Positions 18,143 to 26,791 of a stretch of DNA of 64,000 nucleotides are shown here, in pieces. Position 1 is the first letter of the stretch. Every line of letters begins with the position of its first letter. The notes below the pieces were generated by a model. It worked only from the letters and a program-made list of their open reading frames with translations. It had not been told where the DNA came from and did no database searches. The position numbers were made by a program, and so were the translations under genes. The stretch comes from Nigerium massiliense (lineage in GTDB: Bacteria > Actinomycetota > Actinomycetes > Propionibacteriales > Propionibacteriaceae): positions 310,001 to 374,000 of the forward strand of contig NZ_CCYM01000003.1 of the NCBI RefSeq assembly GCF_000826085.1. Reading direction: 5' to 3'.

Positions 18143-19330
18143 TCAGTGGCGGTCGATCAGGCGTCCCGCGAGCTTCAGCGCTCGGTTCACCACCTGATCC
18201 ATGTTGAAGTAGCGGTAGTCGGCCAGGCGGCCGATCGCGTGGAAGTCGGGCAGCTCGGCCGCCAGCTCGCTGTAGCGGCGGTGCAGGTCGAGGTTGGCGT
18301 CGTCGATGATCGGGTAGTACGCCTCGTCGTCCGTGTCCGGCTGGTAATCGCGGGGGTACTCCCGGACGATCGACGTGTGCCCCGGCACCTGCTGCTTGGT
18401 GAGGTGCTTGAACTCGGTGATGCGGGTGAAGTCCTCGCTGACGGTGTAGTTGACCGTGCCGCTGGGCTGGTACTCGTCCACGGGGAGCGACTCGAAGGCG
18501 AAGTCGATCGTGCGGTACGGCAAGTGCCCGAACTGGTTGCCGAAGAGCTCGTCCAGCGGCCCGGTGTAGACGACGGTTCCGTCGAAGGGCACCCCCTGGA
18601 CGAGCACCTGCTCGGCTTCGAGACTCAGCACCGAGCGGGCGTCGATGCCGCAGCGGACGGTGATGTTCGGATGGTCGAGCATGCGCTGCACCATCGCGGT
18701 GTAGCCGTCGGCGGGGAGGCCCTGGTGGGCGTCCTGGAAGTAGCGGCAGTCCTCCGAGATGAACACCGGCACCCGCGCCGTCACCGACGGGTCGACCTCG
18801 TCAGGGCCCACGCCCCACTGCTTCGTGGTGTAGGTGACGAAGACGTTGCGGTAGACGTAGTCGGCGACCTCGGCCAGGTCGGGGTCGCTCTCGTCCCGCA
18901 GCTGCCGGATGGTCACCTTCTCGCCGTCGCCGTAGCGGTCAATGAGCTTGGCGATGAGTTCCTCGCCGCGCTGCGGACCGAAGGCCACGCGGATCGACTG
19001 CTTGTTGAACGGGACCGGCAGGTACTGTCCGTGAACGTTGGCCAGGACCTCATGCTGGTACCCGTTCCAGTCCGTGAAGCGGGAGAGGTAATCGAACACC
19101 GTCTGGTTGTTGGTGTGGAAGATGTGCGGGCCGTACAGGTGGATCAGGACGCCCGAGGAGTCCAACTCGTCGTAGGCGTTGCCGCCGACATGCCTGCGGG
19201 CCTCGAGAACGAGCACACGCCGCCCGCCCCGTTCGGCAAGCTCGCGGGCCACCGTGGTGCCGGACAGGCCGGCCCCCACCACCAGGCAATCGAAGTCGGA
19301 GGCGCGAAGGTCGTCAGGGTCGGCGATCAA
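18143..19330 (-). CDS. glf: UDP-galactopyranose mutase
   Basis: The 395-residue flavoprotein converts UDP-galactopyranose to UDP-galactofuranose. FAD binding is by CLVVGAGLSGTTVARELAER and LEARRHVGGNAYDE. Also typical are the LYGPHIFHTNN segment with the active-site His, and TTKQWG and YTGPLDELF later. The start is TTG at 19330 after a G-rich stretch. It is first in a two-gene operon with a GT2 glycosyltransferase. Galactofuranose is used in actinobacterial cell-wall polysaccharides. Confidence 0.94.
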   Translation of the reverse strand: MIADPDDLRASDFDCLVVGAGLSGTTVARELAERGGRRVLVLEARRHVGGNAYDELDSSGVLIHLYGPHIFHTNNQTVFDYLSRFTDWNGYQHEVLANVHGQYLPVPFNKQSIRVAFGPQRGEELIAKLIDRYGDGEKVTIRQLRDESDPDLAEVADYVYRNVFVTYTTKQWGVGPDEVDPSVTARVPVFISEDCRYFQDAHQGLPADGYTAMVQRMLDHPNITVRCGIDARSVLSLEAEQVLVQGVPFDGTVVYTGPLDELFGNQFGHLPYRTIDFAFESLPVDEYQPSGTVNYTVSEDFTRITEFKHLTKQQVPGHTSIVREYPRDYQPDTDDEAYYPIIDDANLDLHRRYSELAAELPDFHAIGRLADYRYFNMDQVVNRALKLAGRLIDRH

Positions 19331-19629
19331 CGAACGCCCCCCAACCAGAACGCAACCAGTCGGCTACCCATGACTTCCTCTCTGGTGAACGGATCCCAAC
19401 GAGCCTATCGGAGGCGCGCCAAGGGGGTCACATCGACGGGCCGATGGGCCAAGGACCGCAGGGGTATTCGGCCTCGGCCCTCAGGGGGAGGCGTCCCCGG
19501 GGTGGGACTTAACAAGTTGACGAGTCCTTCGTACTTTCGGACCTAGTCATAGAGACATGTGTCCTCAAAAATGAAGAGCGGACCAAGGGACCAACTCCGT
19601 ATTGGCCTTCTCCCAGAAAGAACCCCCAC
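19331..19629. other. Intergenic region between glf and secreted protein gene
   Basis: This stretch of 299 bases between divergent genes contains no convincing open frame. It must hold both promoters. An AT-richer part at about 19510-19575 (with ACATGTGTCCTC and a run of A) precedes the plus-strand gene. I see no strong inverted repeat. Confidence 0.5.
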
Positions 19630-21375
19630 GTGAACACGAACCCCAGTCGGGGCAGCTCTGCGTGCCCCGGTCTCCGATCCTTGGCCGTCATCACCACCTC
19701 TCTCCTGTGTCTCGCGGCCGGCGTCCCGGCTGCGCAAGCCGCCCCCGGGCCGACCGCGTGGTCGGGCTGGCAAGCCCCCGAGCGCTGGCAGGATCCCGCC
19801 TCCACGATCGGCTGGCGCGTCTCGGCCGCGTCCGTCACCGCGGGCACTGTCGGCAGCGACATCACCCTCACCGCGGACACGGACCCGTCCACCCGCATCG
19901 ACTGCGCCACGCTCGGCATCGGCCACGGCAAGGCCGGTGGCTGGCGCAACCTCACGCCCGTGCGTAAGGAGTGCAGTCCCGCACGCGCCAGCGTGACCGT
20001 CCGTGTCGACCAGGCGATGGTCGGAGGCGAGCCCGCGCTGACCGCGCGATCCCAGCCCACGGCTGCTGAGGCGTCCTACACCCTGACGGGGACGGTGCAG
20101 GTCGGCGCCGCCCCCAAGGCCACGCTGCGGGCGACCGCCGCGCGTCCCGCCAATGCCTCGGTCCCGCCAACAGGGGGTGCCGGCGCGGACCCCAGCCTGA
20201 CGAGCCTGTCGCGGGTCCCGTGGGAGGGCGGGGCCGCCTACTACCAGCGGTTCCCGGACGCCGTGCGTGGCGGATGGGCGGACGCGCACCACTTCCCGAT
20301 CGGTTTGTGGTGGGGGGTGGCGTCCAGCGACGCCGAGATGAAGGCGGACATGGGCTACGGAATCAACACGTACGTCATCACCAACCCTGACTCCGACCCG
20401 GCGATGTTCGAGCGCACCGGCATGGACTACATCGGCACGGCGCTGCCGGGGCAGAAGCGGCGCTCGGCGGCCTGGGTGGGCGACTTCCTCTCTGACGAGG
20501 TGGACGGCCGCTACGAGCCTGCCGCCGGGCAGCAGCACCTCGCCGATACGGTGAACGCGCTGCCCGATCACCAAAAGATCGTGTACACCAACTTCACCGG
20601 CATGGTGATCTCGTGGTTCGCCAACAACCCGGCGTGGGACAAGGCGTCCCTGGACTTCGTGAACAAGTACACGGACGCCGTCTCACTGGACTCCTACTGG
20701 TTCTCCGGCTACCAATGCGACCAGGACGAGCCGCACGGCGGCGCCTACCTCACGCCGTTCACGAAGTCCCAGTGCCGGACGTCTCAGAACTACGGCCGCA
20801 CGGTGAAGTCGCTCCGGGCCCGAGACGCAGCCGACGGCAAGCTGCAGCCGGTGTGGAACTTCGTGGAGAACACCGAGGTGGCACCCGACGGTTACAGCAC
20901 GTACCGGCTGAGCCCCGCTCAAGTGAAGGGGGCCGCCATGAGTTCCCTCATCAACGAGGCCCGCGGGCTGGTCTGGTTCAACAACTCCTTCGGCGGCGCC
21001 TGCGCGGCCAGCAACGCCATCCGGCAGGCGCAGACCAAGCCCGGGTACGCCTGCAAGCCGCAGGTCGAGGCGATGGGCGAGGTGAACCGGCAGATTCAGC
21101 GGCTCGCCCCGGTTCTCAACACCCAGTCGTACGCGTTCACCTTCGGCGACGGGCTGGAGACGATGCTGAAGGCGCATGACGGTTACGCCTACATCTTCGC
21201 GATGTCGACGGACGACCATGCGCCGGGTTCCCGGACGTTCGCCTTGCCGCGCGAGTTGCAGGGCAAGACCGTCGAGGTGGTGGACGAGGGGCGCACGCTT
21301 CAGGCGAAGCAGACCTTCACCGACACCTTCGCCACCCACGACAGCTACCACATCTACCGGGTGAAGCTGGCCTGA
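19630..21375 (+). CDS. Secreted protein with a glycoside-hydrolase-like (TIM-barrel) domain
   Basis: The 581-residue protein starts at GTG 19630 with a signal peptide (SLAVITTSLLCLAAGVPAAQA, cleavage near AQA-AP). Residues 40-170 are a beta-rich Thr/Val/Ala region. The rest, from VPWEGGAAYYQRFPDAV, resembles a TIM barrel with acidic strand ends: GDFLSDEVDG, DAVSLDSYWF, PVWNFVENTEV. A C-terminal beta domain (FALPRELQGKTVEVVDEG) follows. This layout suggests a glycan-acting enzyme or glycan-binding surface protein, but I cannot assign a GH family. A terminator follows at 21383-21419. Confidence 0.72.
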   Translation: MNTNPSRGSSACPGLRSLAVITTSLLCLAAGVPAAQAAPGPTAWSGWQAPERWQDPASTIGWRVSAASVTAGTVGSDITLTADTDPSTRIDCATLGIGHGKAGGWRNLTPVRKECSPARASVTVRVDQAMVGGEPALTARSQPTAAEASYTLTGTVQVGAAPKATLRATAARPANASVPPTGGAGADPSLTSLSRVPWEGGAAYYQRFPDAVRGGWADAHHFPIGLWWGVASSDAEMKADMGYGINTYVITNPDSDPAMFERTGMDYIGTALPGQKRRSAAWVGDFLSDEVDGRYEPAAGQQHLADTVNALPDHQKIVYTNFTGMVISWFANNPAWDKASLDFVNKYTDAVSLDSYWFSGYQCDQDEPHGGAYLTPFTKSQCRTSQNYGRTVKSLRARDAADGKLQPVWNFVENTEVAPDGYSTYRLSPAQVKGAAMSSLINEARGLVWFNNSFGGACAASNAIRQAQTKPGYACKPQVEAMGEVNRQIQRLAPVLNTQSYAFTFGDGLETMLKAHDGYAYIFAMSTDDHAPGSRTFALPRELQGKTVEVVDEGRTLQAKQTFTDTFATHDSYHIYRVKLA

Positions 21376-21382
21376 ATCATCA

Positions 21383-21419
21383 CCGGCCCGCTGGCGCGGA
21401 GACGCCGTCAGCGGGCCGG
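21383..21419 (+). terminator. Hairpin terminator after secreted TIM-barrel protein
   Basis: CCGGCCCGCTG (21383-21393) pairs perfectly with CAGCGGGCCGG (21409-21419), loop 15 bases. It starts 7 bases after the stop codon. There is no T tract, as is common in this genome. Confidence 0.65.
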
Positions 21420-21660
21420 CAGGGCGGCCGGATCCGACCCAGCCCCTCGAAGGGTCCCGGAGTTCGCCCGGTCGTCCGGTGGCCCACCGGCGAGTGAATG
21501 TGAAAATTGGTTGAAGCAATCCTGAAGGTGTTCTCTCAGAGCATGGTGACATCTGTCTCTAAAACTGCGAGGGTCGTACCTGGCTACCAGAGTCCCGATA
21601 GTTCTTCCCCCGGCGGACGCCAGCCAGCAACCATCCGTCCTGTGCCGGGAGATCACCACC

Positions 21661-22473
21661 ATGTCGTTCAAGAAAGCCCTGCCCGTCGCCGTCCTCGCTG
21701 CCGGATTGGCCCTGCCGGCCGTCGCGGCCGCGCCCGCCGAGGCCGCCACCGCAACGACCGTGACCCGGCAGGTCTGCAAGGCCACCTCGGTCAACGTGCG
21801 CTCCGGACCCAGCACCAGGTACAAGAAGGTCGGGTCGGTGAAGAAGGGCGTCGTCGTCCGGGGAACCAAGAGCGGCGGCTGGCTCAAGATCGGCACCAGC
21901 CGTTGGATGAGCTACTCCTACACGTGCGCCCCGACCGCACCCAGGCTGGTAGCGCCCGCCGAGTCCGCGCGCGCCACGCCCGCACCCGCCCCCGCCACGC
22001 CGGCACCGGTTGATCCCGGCCCCGCGAAGCCCGCCACGCCTGTGACCGTCGGTTTCCTGCAGCCGACGGGCACCAACGGGTCGCCCACGTCGCCGTTCGG
22101 CATGCGCGTCCACCCGATCACCAAGGTCCGCCAACTGCACAACGGGATCGACATCGGCAACGCGGCGGGACGGCCGGTCTACGCCGCCTACGGCGGGACG
22201 GTCCTCTCGTCCGGGTGGTCGAACGGCGGCGGGAACACCGTCAAGATCGACCATGGGCGGGTCGGCGCGGTGGCCACCGTCCGCACCTATTACCTTCACC
22301 TGTCGCGCTCGGTGGTGACGTCCGGTACCGAGGTGACCCGCGGCCAGCTCATCGGGTACGTGGGGTCGACCGGTTCGGTCACGGTGGCGCACCTGCACTT
22401 CTGCGTGCTGGAGAACGGCGCGTACGTGAACCCCGAGAAGTACCTCGGCCCCATCGCGACGTTGAAGCGCTGA
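21661..22473 (+). CDS. Secreted SH3-domain M23 peptidoglycan endopeptidase
   Basis: The 270-residue precursor has a signal peptide (residues 1-29, cleavage after AEA), a bacterial SH3 domain (about 36-86: VNVRSGPSTRYKKVG, GGWLKIG), an Ala/Pro linker (97-130) and a C-terminal M23 domain. Zinc ligands are His160 and Asp164 in HNGIDIG and His246 in HLHF; His213 and His244 fit the other catalytic positions. Such enzymes cut peptide cross-links in the cell wall during growth or division. The 285-base upstream region contains no gene and could carry a long leader. Confidence 0.9.
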   Translation: MSFKKALPVAVLAAGLALPAVAAAPAEAATATTVTRQVCKATSVNVRSGPSTRYKKVGSVKKGVVVRGTKSGGWLKIGTSRWMSYSYTCAPTAPRLVAPAESARATPAPAPATPAPVDPGPAKPATPVTVGFLQPTGTNGSPTSPFGMRVHPITKVRQLHNGIDIGNAAGRPVYAAYGGTVLSSGWSNGGGNTVKIDHGRVGAVATVRTYYLHLSRSVVTSGTEVTRGQLIGYVGSTGSVTVAHLHFCVLENGAYVNPEKYLGPIATLKR

Positions 22474-22483
22474 TCGCGAGCGC

Positions 22484-22951
22484 TCAGGACAGCGCCGCGC
22501 GCACCTTCGCCGCGACCGTGCCGCCCTCGGCGCGTCCCTCGGCACGTCCGGTGACGGCCTTGATGATCTGGCCCATCTGCTTCATGGTCGGCTTCGCCCC
22601 CAGGGACGCCTCGGCGTTCGCCACCTCTTCGCCCACCAGGGTGACCAATTCCTCGTCCGTCAGCGGCGCCGGCAGGTACGCGGCGAGGGTCTCGGCCTCC
22701 GCGAGTTCCTTGCTGGCCAGTTCGGGACGGTTGCCCTGGGTGTAGGCCTCGGCGGAGTCCTTGCGCTTGTGGACCTCACGGGTCAGGACGGCCTGCTCGT
22801 CGGCCTCGCTCAAATCCTTGGCGGCCTTGCCGGCCACCTTCTCGTTCTTGAGCGCTGCGATGGCCATGCGCAGCGTGCTCGTCTTCTGCTTGTCCCCGGC
22901 CTTCATGGCCGCGATCATGTCGGCGTTCAGCCGGCTCTCCAGGCTTCCCAT
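22484..22951 (-). CDS. GatB/YqeY-domain protein
   Basis: The 155-residue protein matches the YqeY family along its length: LESRLNADMIAAMKAGDK, LRMAIAALKNEKV, the middle helix with AYTQGNRPELASKELAE, YLPAPLTDEEL and the end MGQIIKAVTGRAEGRAEGG. The family shares the tRNA-binding tail of GatB; its cellular role is not settled, though a part in tRNA metabolism is suspected. The ATG at 22951 follows GAGGAGG. It is tail-to-tail with the M23 peptidase, 10 bases apart. Confidence 0.92.
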   Translation of the reverse strand: MGSLESRLNADMIAAMKAGDKQKTSTLRMAIAALKNEKVAGKAAKDLSEADEQAVLTREVHKRKDSAEAYTQGNRPELASKELAEAETLAAYLPAPLTDEELVTLVGEEVANAEASLGAKPTMKQMGQIIKAVTGRAEGRAEGGTVAAKVRAALS

Positions 22952-23042
22952 GCTTCCTCCTCTGATTCGTCGTCCATCTTCGCACGGACGCCCTCGACTC
23001 CTTGTCATCCGGCTCGGGCTGGTCAGTGCCTAGGATCGGCCC

Positions 23043-23600
23043 ATGGCAGCTCGCATGTTCGTGGCCCTCGTCCCGCCGCAGCACGTCGTCGACGACCTGG
23101 CCGGCTTCGTCGAGCCGCGCCGCAGTGCGGACGACCGGCTCCGGTGGACACGTCCCGAGACCTGGCACATCACCCTGGCTTTCATGGCGGCCGTGGGGGA
23201 GCGGCACGTCGATCGGCTCCTCGAGGCCCTCGCAGAGGCGTGCGAGCGGACGGCCGCCTTCGACCTCCATCTCGGCGGTGGCGGCGTCTTCCCGAACCCG
23301 GCTGAGGCGCGGGCGCTGTGGCTCGGCGTCCGTGACGGCGAGCCACAGCTCGCCCAGCTGGCGGATCGCGCCCGGACCGCAGCCGAGCGCGCCGGCGTCG
23401 GTGTCGATGGGGCGCGTTACGTCGGCCACCTCACGCTGGCCCGCGCCCGACGGCCTTTCAACGCGACCAAGTGGCTCGGCGTCGTCGGCGCGTACCCGGG
23501 GGCATCCTTCCGCGCCGAGAGCGTCGAGCTGATCGAGTCGCACCTGAACGATCCGGGCCACCGCTACGAGACGATCGCCCGTCTGCCCTTGCAGAGATGA
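23043..23600 (+). CDS. thpR: RNA 2',3'-cyclic phosphodiesterase (2'-5' RNA ligase family)
   Basis: The 185-residue protein has the two HxTx motifs of the 2H phosphoesterases: HITL in ETWHITLAFMA and HLTL in VGHLTLARAR. It begins RMFVALVPPQHVVDDL, typical for ThpR. It hydrolyses 2',3'-cyclic phosphates on RNA; the in vivo substrate is unclear. TAGGAT stands exactly 6 bases before the ATG and no Shine-Dalgarno is present, so the mRNA is probably leaderless. The downstream methionine operon is separated by about 68 bases. Confidence 0.9.
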   Translation: MAARMFVALVPPQHVVDDLAGFVEPRRSADDRLRWTRPETWHITLAFMAAVGERHVDRLLEALAEACERTAAFDLHLGGGGVFPNPAEARALWLGVRDGEPQLAQLADRARTAAERAGVGVDGARYVGHLTLARARRPFNATKWLGVVGAYPGASFRAESVELIESHLNDPGHRYETIARLPLQR

Positions 23601-23668
23601 GATAGCGCGGCTCGGCTCGTGAGACCGCCTTAGGCTGGGCCGAACGACACCCGTCCTGGGAGGGGAAC

Positions 23669-24955
23669 ATGGACTACCAGTTGGAGACGCTCGCGGTGCA
23701 CGCGGGCCAGGAGCAGCCGGACCCGGCCACGAACGCCCGGGCGGTGCCGATCTACCAGACCACCTCGTATGTCTTCGACAGCACCGAGCACGCCGCCGAC
23801 CTCTTCGCGCTGCGCACTCCCGGCAACATCTACTCGCGCCTGATGAACCCCACCCAGGACGCCTTCGAGGCCCGGGTCACCGCCCTCGAGGGCGGCCTGG
23901 GTTCGCTCGCGGCCGCGACCGGGGCGGCTGCGATCACGATCGCCGTCCAGAACCTGTGCAGCGCCGGGGACAACTTCGTCGCGTCGTCCAAGCTCTACGG
24001 CGGCACGTTCGCCCTGTTCGCGCACACGCTGCCGCAGTTCGGCATCGAGTGCCGCTTCGTCGACCCGGACGACCCGTCCGCCCTGGACGCCGTCGTCGAC
24101 GACCGCACCAAGCTCGTCTTCGGCGAGTCGATCGGCAACCCCGCCCTCAACGTGATGGACGTGGACGCCTGGGCCGAACGCGCGCACGCGCACGGGCTGC
24201 CCCTGGTCATCGACAACACCGTCGCGACGCCCTATCTGTGCCGCGTCTTCGACCACGGCGCCGACATCTCGGTGCACTCGGCCACCAAGTACATGGGCGG
24301 CCACGGTACGCACATGGGCGGCGTCATCGTCGACTCGGGACGCTTCGACTGGGCCGCGAACGCGGCGCGTTTCCCGAACATGACCTCGCCCGACCACGCC
24401 TATCACGAGACCGTCTGGACGGATGCCGCCGGCCCTGCCGCCTACATCACGCGCGCTCGCACGGTGCTGATGCGGAACATGGGCGCGACGATCTCTCCGA
24501 CGAATGCCTGGCAGATCCTCATCGGCCTGGAGACCCTGCACCTGCGCATGGAGCGGCACAGCAGCAACGCGATGGCCGTGGCCACGTTCCTGCAGCAGCA
24601 CCCCGACGTCGCGTGGGTCAGCTACCCCGGGCTCGAGGGGACGCCGTGGCACGAGACCGCGCTGCGCGTCCTGGACGGCCAGGGCTTCGGCGGCCTCGTC
24701 TCGTTCGGACTGAAGGCGGGGCGTCAGGCCGGCTCGACGTTCATCGAGAGCCTGCAGATCTTCAGCCACCTGGCCAACATCGGCGACGCGAAGAGCCTCG
24801 CGATCCACAACGCCACCACGACGCACAGCCAGCTGACGGACGAGGAGCTCGTCCAGGCCGGCGTGGTGCCGGAGGGCGTCCGGCTGTCGGTCGGCATCGA
24901 GAACGCCGACGACCTCATCGCCGACCTCGACCAAGCTTTGGCGAGGACGCATTGA
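23669..24955 (+). CDS. metY: O-acetylhomoserine aminocarboxypropyltransferase (sulfhydrylase)
   Basis: The 428-residue PLP enzyme makes homocysteine from O-acetylhomoserine and sulfide. Family signatures are LAVHAGQEQPDPATNARAVP at the N-terminus, YQTTSYVFD, the SRLMNPTQDAFE segment, and the PLP-lysine motif SATKYMGGHG (Lys about 210). The ATG at 23669 follows GGGAGGGG. It is the first gene of a metY-metX-metW operon, overlapping metX at its stop. I looked for a SAM riboswitch in the 68-base leader and did not find one. Confidence 0.95.
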   Translation: MDYQLETLAVHAGQEQPDPATNARAVPIYQTTSYVFDSTEHAADLFALRTPGNIYSRLMNPTQDAFEARVTALEGGLGSLAAATGAAAITIAVQNLCSAGDNFVASSKLYGGTFALFAHTLPQFGIECRFVDPDDPSALDAVVDDRTKLVFGESIGNPALNVMDVDAWAERAHAHGLPLVIDNTVATPYLCRVFDHGADISVHSATKYMGGHGTHMGGVIVDSGRFDWAANAARFPNMTSPDHAYHETVWTDAAGPAAYITRARTVLMRNMGATISPTNAWQILIGLETLHLRMERHSSNAMAVATFLQQHPDVAWVSYPGLEGTPWHETALRVLDGQGFGGLVSFGLKAGRQAGSTFIESLQIFSHLANIGDAKSLAIHNATTTHSQLTDEELVQAGVVPEGVRLSVGIENADDLIADLDQALARTH

Positions 24956-26088
24956 GCGGTAGGGACGCGGGCTCGGTGGGCTTGACGGTCACCCGCTCGG
25001 CGCGGCTGTTCAGCGCCGACGAGCCCCTCGCCCTCACGTCGGGACGCACGCTCGGCCCGATCGACGTCGCTTACGAGACCTACGGCACGCTGGACGAGGA
25101 CGGCGGCAACGCCGTCGTCATCTGCCACGCCCTGACCGGGGACGCCCACGCGGCCGGCTACCACGGCGACGAGACGCGTCCGGGCTGGTGGGACACGCTG
25201 GTCGGCCCCGGCAAGCCGGTCGACACCGACCGGTTCTTCGTGATCTGCGCCAACCTGCTGGGCGGCTGCCAGGGCACGACGGGGCCGTCCTCGACGATGC
25301 CCGGCACCGACCACGCGTACGGGCTCGACTTCCCGCTTTTGGCGATGGGCGACTTCGTGGAGGTGCACCGGGCGCTGGCCCGGCACCTCGGGGTGACGCG
25401 GCTGCTGGCCGTCATCGGCGGGTCGCTCGGCGGCATGCAGGTGCTGGACTGGTCGCTGCGCTACCCCGACGAGGTGGCCAACGCCATCGTCATCGCGGCG
25501 TCGAGCCGGCTGACCGCGCAGAACATCGCGTTCTCCGCCGTGGCGCGACGGGCGATCACCAGCGACCCGGCGTTCCACGACGGCCAGTACGCGGCGCGCG
25601 GGGTCAACCCGGACGTGGGGCTGGCGATCGCCCGGATGATGGCGCACATCACCTACATGTCCGAGGACGCCCTCGACGAGAAGTTCGGCCGAATGCCGCA
25701 GGGGGACGTCCGGGCGCCCGGGTTCGGCATCGACTTCGCGGTCGAGAGCTACCTCGACCACCAGGGCCAGGTGTTCCTGCAGCGCTTCGACGCGCTGTCG
25801 TACCTCTACCTGACCAGGGCGATGGACTACTTCGACCCGTTCGCGACGCTGGAGCCGGTCCCGCGGGAGCGCCCGGTGCGCTACCTCGTGCTCTCGTTCG
25901 ATTCGGACTGGCGCTTCTCGACCGCGCACTCGCGGCGGATCGTCCGGCACCTGGAGGGTGCGCGGTGCCCGGTGACGTTCCGGGAGATCGAGGCGCCGTG
26001 GGGGCATGACTCGTTCCTGTTGACCGTGCCCGACTATCACGACACCGTGCGGGCCTATCTCGACCGTGCCCTGGAGGTGGGGCTGTGA
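24952..26088 (+). CDS. metX: Homoserine O-acetyltransferase
   Basis: The alpha/beta-hydrolase-fold transferase of about 378 residues makes O-acetylhomoserine, the substrate of MetY. The nucleophile elbow is GGSLGGMQVLDW (Ser158). Asp lies in LSFDSDWRF and His in PWGHDSFLL. The conserved CANLLGGCQGTTGPSS segment is present. The first possible start is TTG 24952, overlapping the metY stop (TTGA); a GTG at 24976 is an alternative. The stop overlaps metW by four bases, so all three are translationally coupled. Confidence 0.94.
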   Translation: MSGRDAGSVGLTVTRSARLFSADEPLALTSGRTLGPIDVAYETYGTLDEDGGNAVVICHALTGDAHAAGYHGDETRPGWWDTLVGPGKPVDTDRFFVICANLLGGCQGTTGPSSTMPGTDHAYGLDFPLLAMGDFVEVHRALARHLGVTRLLAVIGGSLGGMQVLDWSLRYPDEVANAIVIAASSRLTAQNIAFSAVARRAITSDPAFHDGQYAARGVNPDVGLAIARMMAHITYMSEDALDEKFGRMPQGDVRAPGFGIDFAVESYLDHQGQVFLQRFDALSYLYLTRAMDYFDPFATLEPVPRERPVRYLVLSFDSDWRFSTAHSRRIVRHLEGARCPVTFREIEAPWGHDSFLLTVPDYHDTVRAYLDRALEVGL

Positions 26089-26717
26089 GCGGAGCGACAG
26101 AGGCCCTTCGGCCGGACCTGGCCCTGGTGGCGAGCGAGATCCCGGCGCGCGCGCGCGTCCTCGACATCGGGTGCGGGTCGGGCACGCTGCTGGCGCACCT
26201 GATGGCCGAGCAGCACTGCACCGGGACCGGCATCGAGATCGACCACGAGAAGGTCGTGCGGGCCATCCGGCGCGGAGTCCCGGTGATCGAGCTCGACCTC
26301 GACGAGCAGCTCACCGATTTCGGCGACGGGAGCTACGACGTGTGCGTCCTGTCGCGCACGATCCAGACGATCCAGCGACCGGCACACGTGCTGGAGCAGA
26401 TGGGTCGCATCGCCGGACACCTGATCGTGTCGGTGCCGAACTTCGGCTGGTGGGGGCATCGGTTGCGCCTGCTGGCCGGCTCGATGCCGAAGTCGCGGGA
26501 GCTGCCGTTCGAGTGGTACGACACGCCGAACATCCGGCACACGACGCTGCGGGATCTGGAGACGTTGTTCGACCGGCTCAATTTCCGGATCGAGCGCCGC
26601 TACACCTACACCGCCAGCGGACGCCGACTGCGCCAGCTCGGACGCGGCGCCAACCTCCTCGCCGGCGCCGCGATCTACGTCCTGCGCCCGACCAGCGGGA
26701 CGCCCACGCCCGGCTGA
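26085..26717 (+). CDS. metW: Methionine biosynthesis protein MetW
   Basis: The 210-residue protein has a methyltransferase-like fold with the SAM-site motif VLDIGCGSGTLLAHL (about 23-37). The family-specific stretch is VCVLSRTIQTIQRPAHVLEQM, with VSVPNFGWWGHRL and PFEWYDTPNIRHTTLRDLE. MetW acts together with MetX in O-acetylhomoserine formation in several bacteria; its exact chemistry is debated. GTG 26085 overlaps the metX stop. It ends the operon. Confidence 0.93.
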   Translation: MSGATEALRPDLALVASEIPARARVLDIGCGSGTLLAHLMAEQHCTGTGIEIDHEKVVRAIRRGVPVIELDLDEQLTDFGDGSYDVCVLSRTIQTIQRPAHVLEQMGRIAGHLIVSVPNFGWWGHRLRLLAGSMPKSRELPFEWYDTPNIRHTTLRDLETLFDRLNFRIERRYTYTASGRRLRQLGRGANLLAGAAIYVLRPTSGTPTPG

Positions 26718-26791
26718 GGGAGGGTGGTTGCGCCCCGTGGTCGGTGGGCTGTCGTCGTCGGGCGCGTTCGGATGCGCGAGCCGAGCGGTCC

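Noticed and set aside
21420..21660. c-di-AMP (ydaO-type) riboswitch before the M23 peptidase
   Set aside because: The place would fit, but I could not find the conserved core. A covariance-model search would be needed.
23601..23668. SAM riboswitch before metY
   Set aside because: The 68-base leader shows no riboswitch core or terminator stem that I can recognise.
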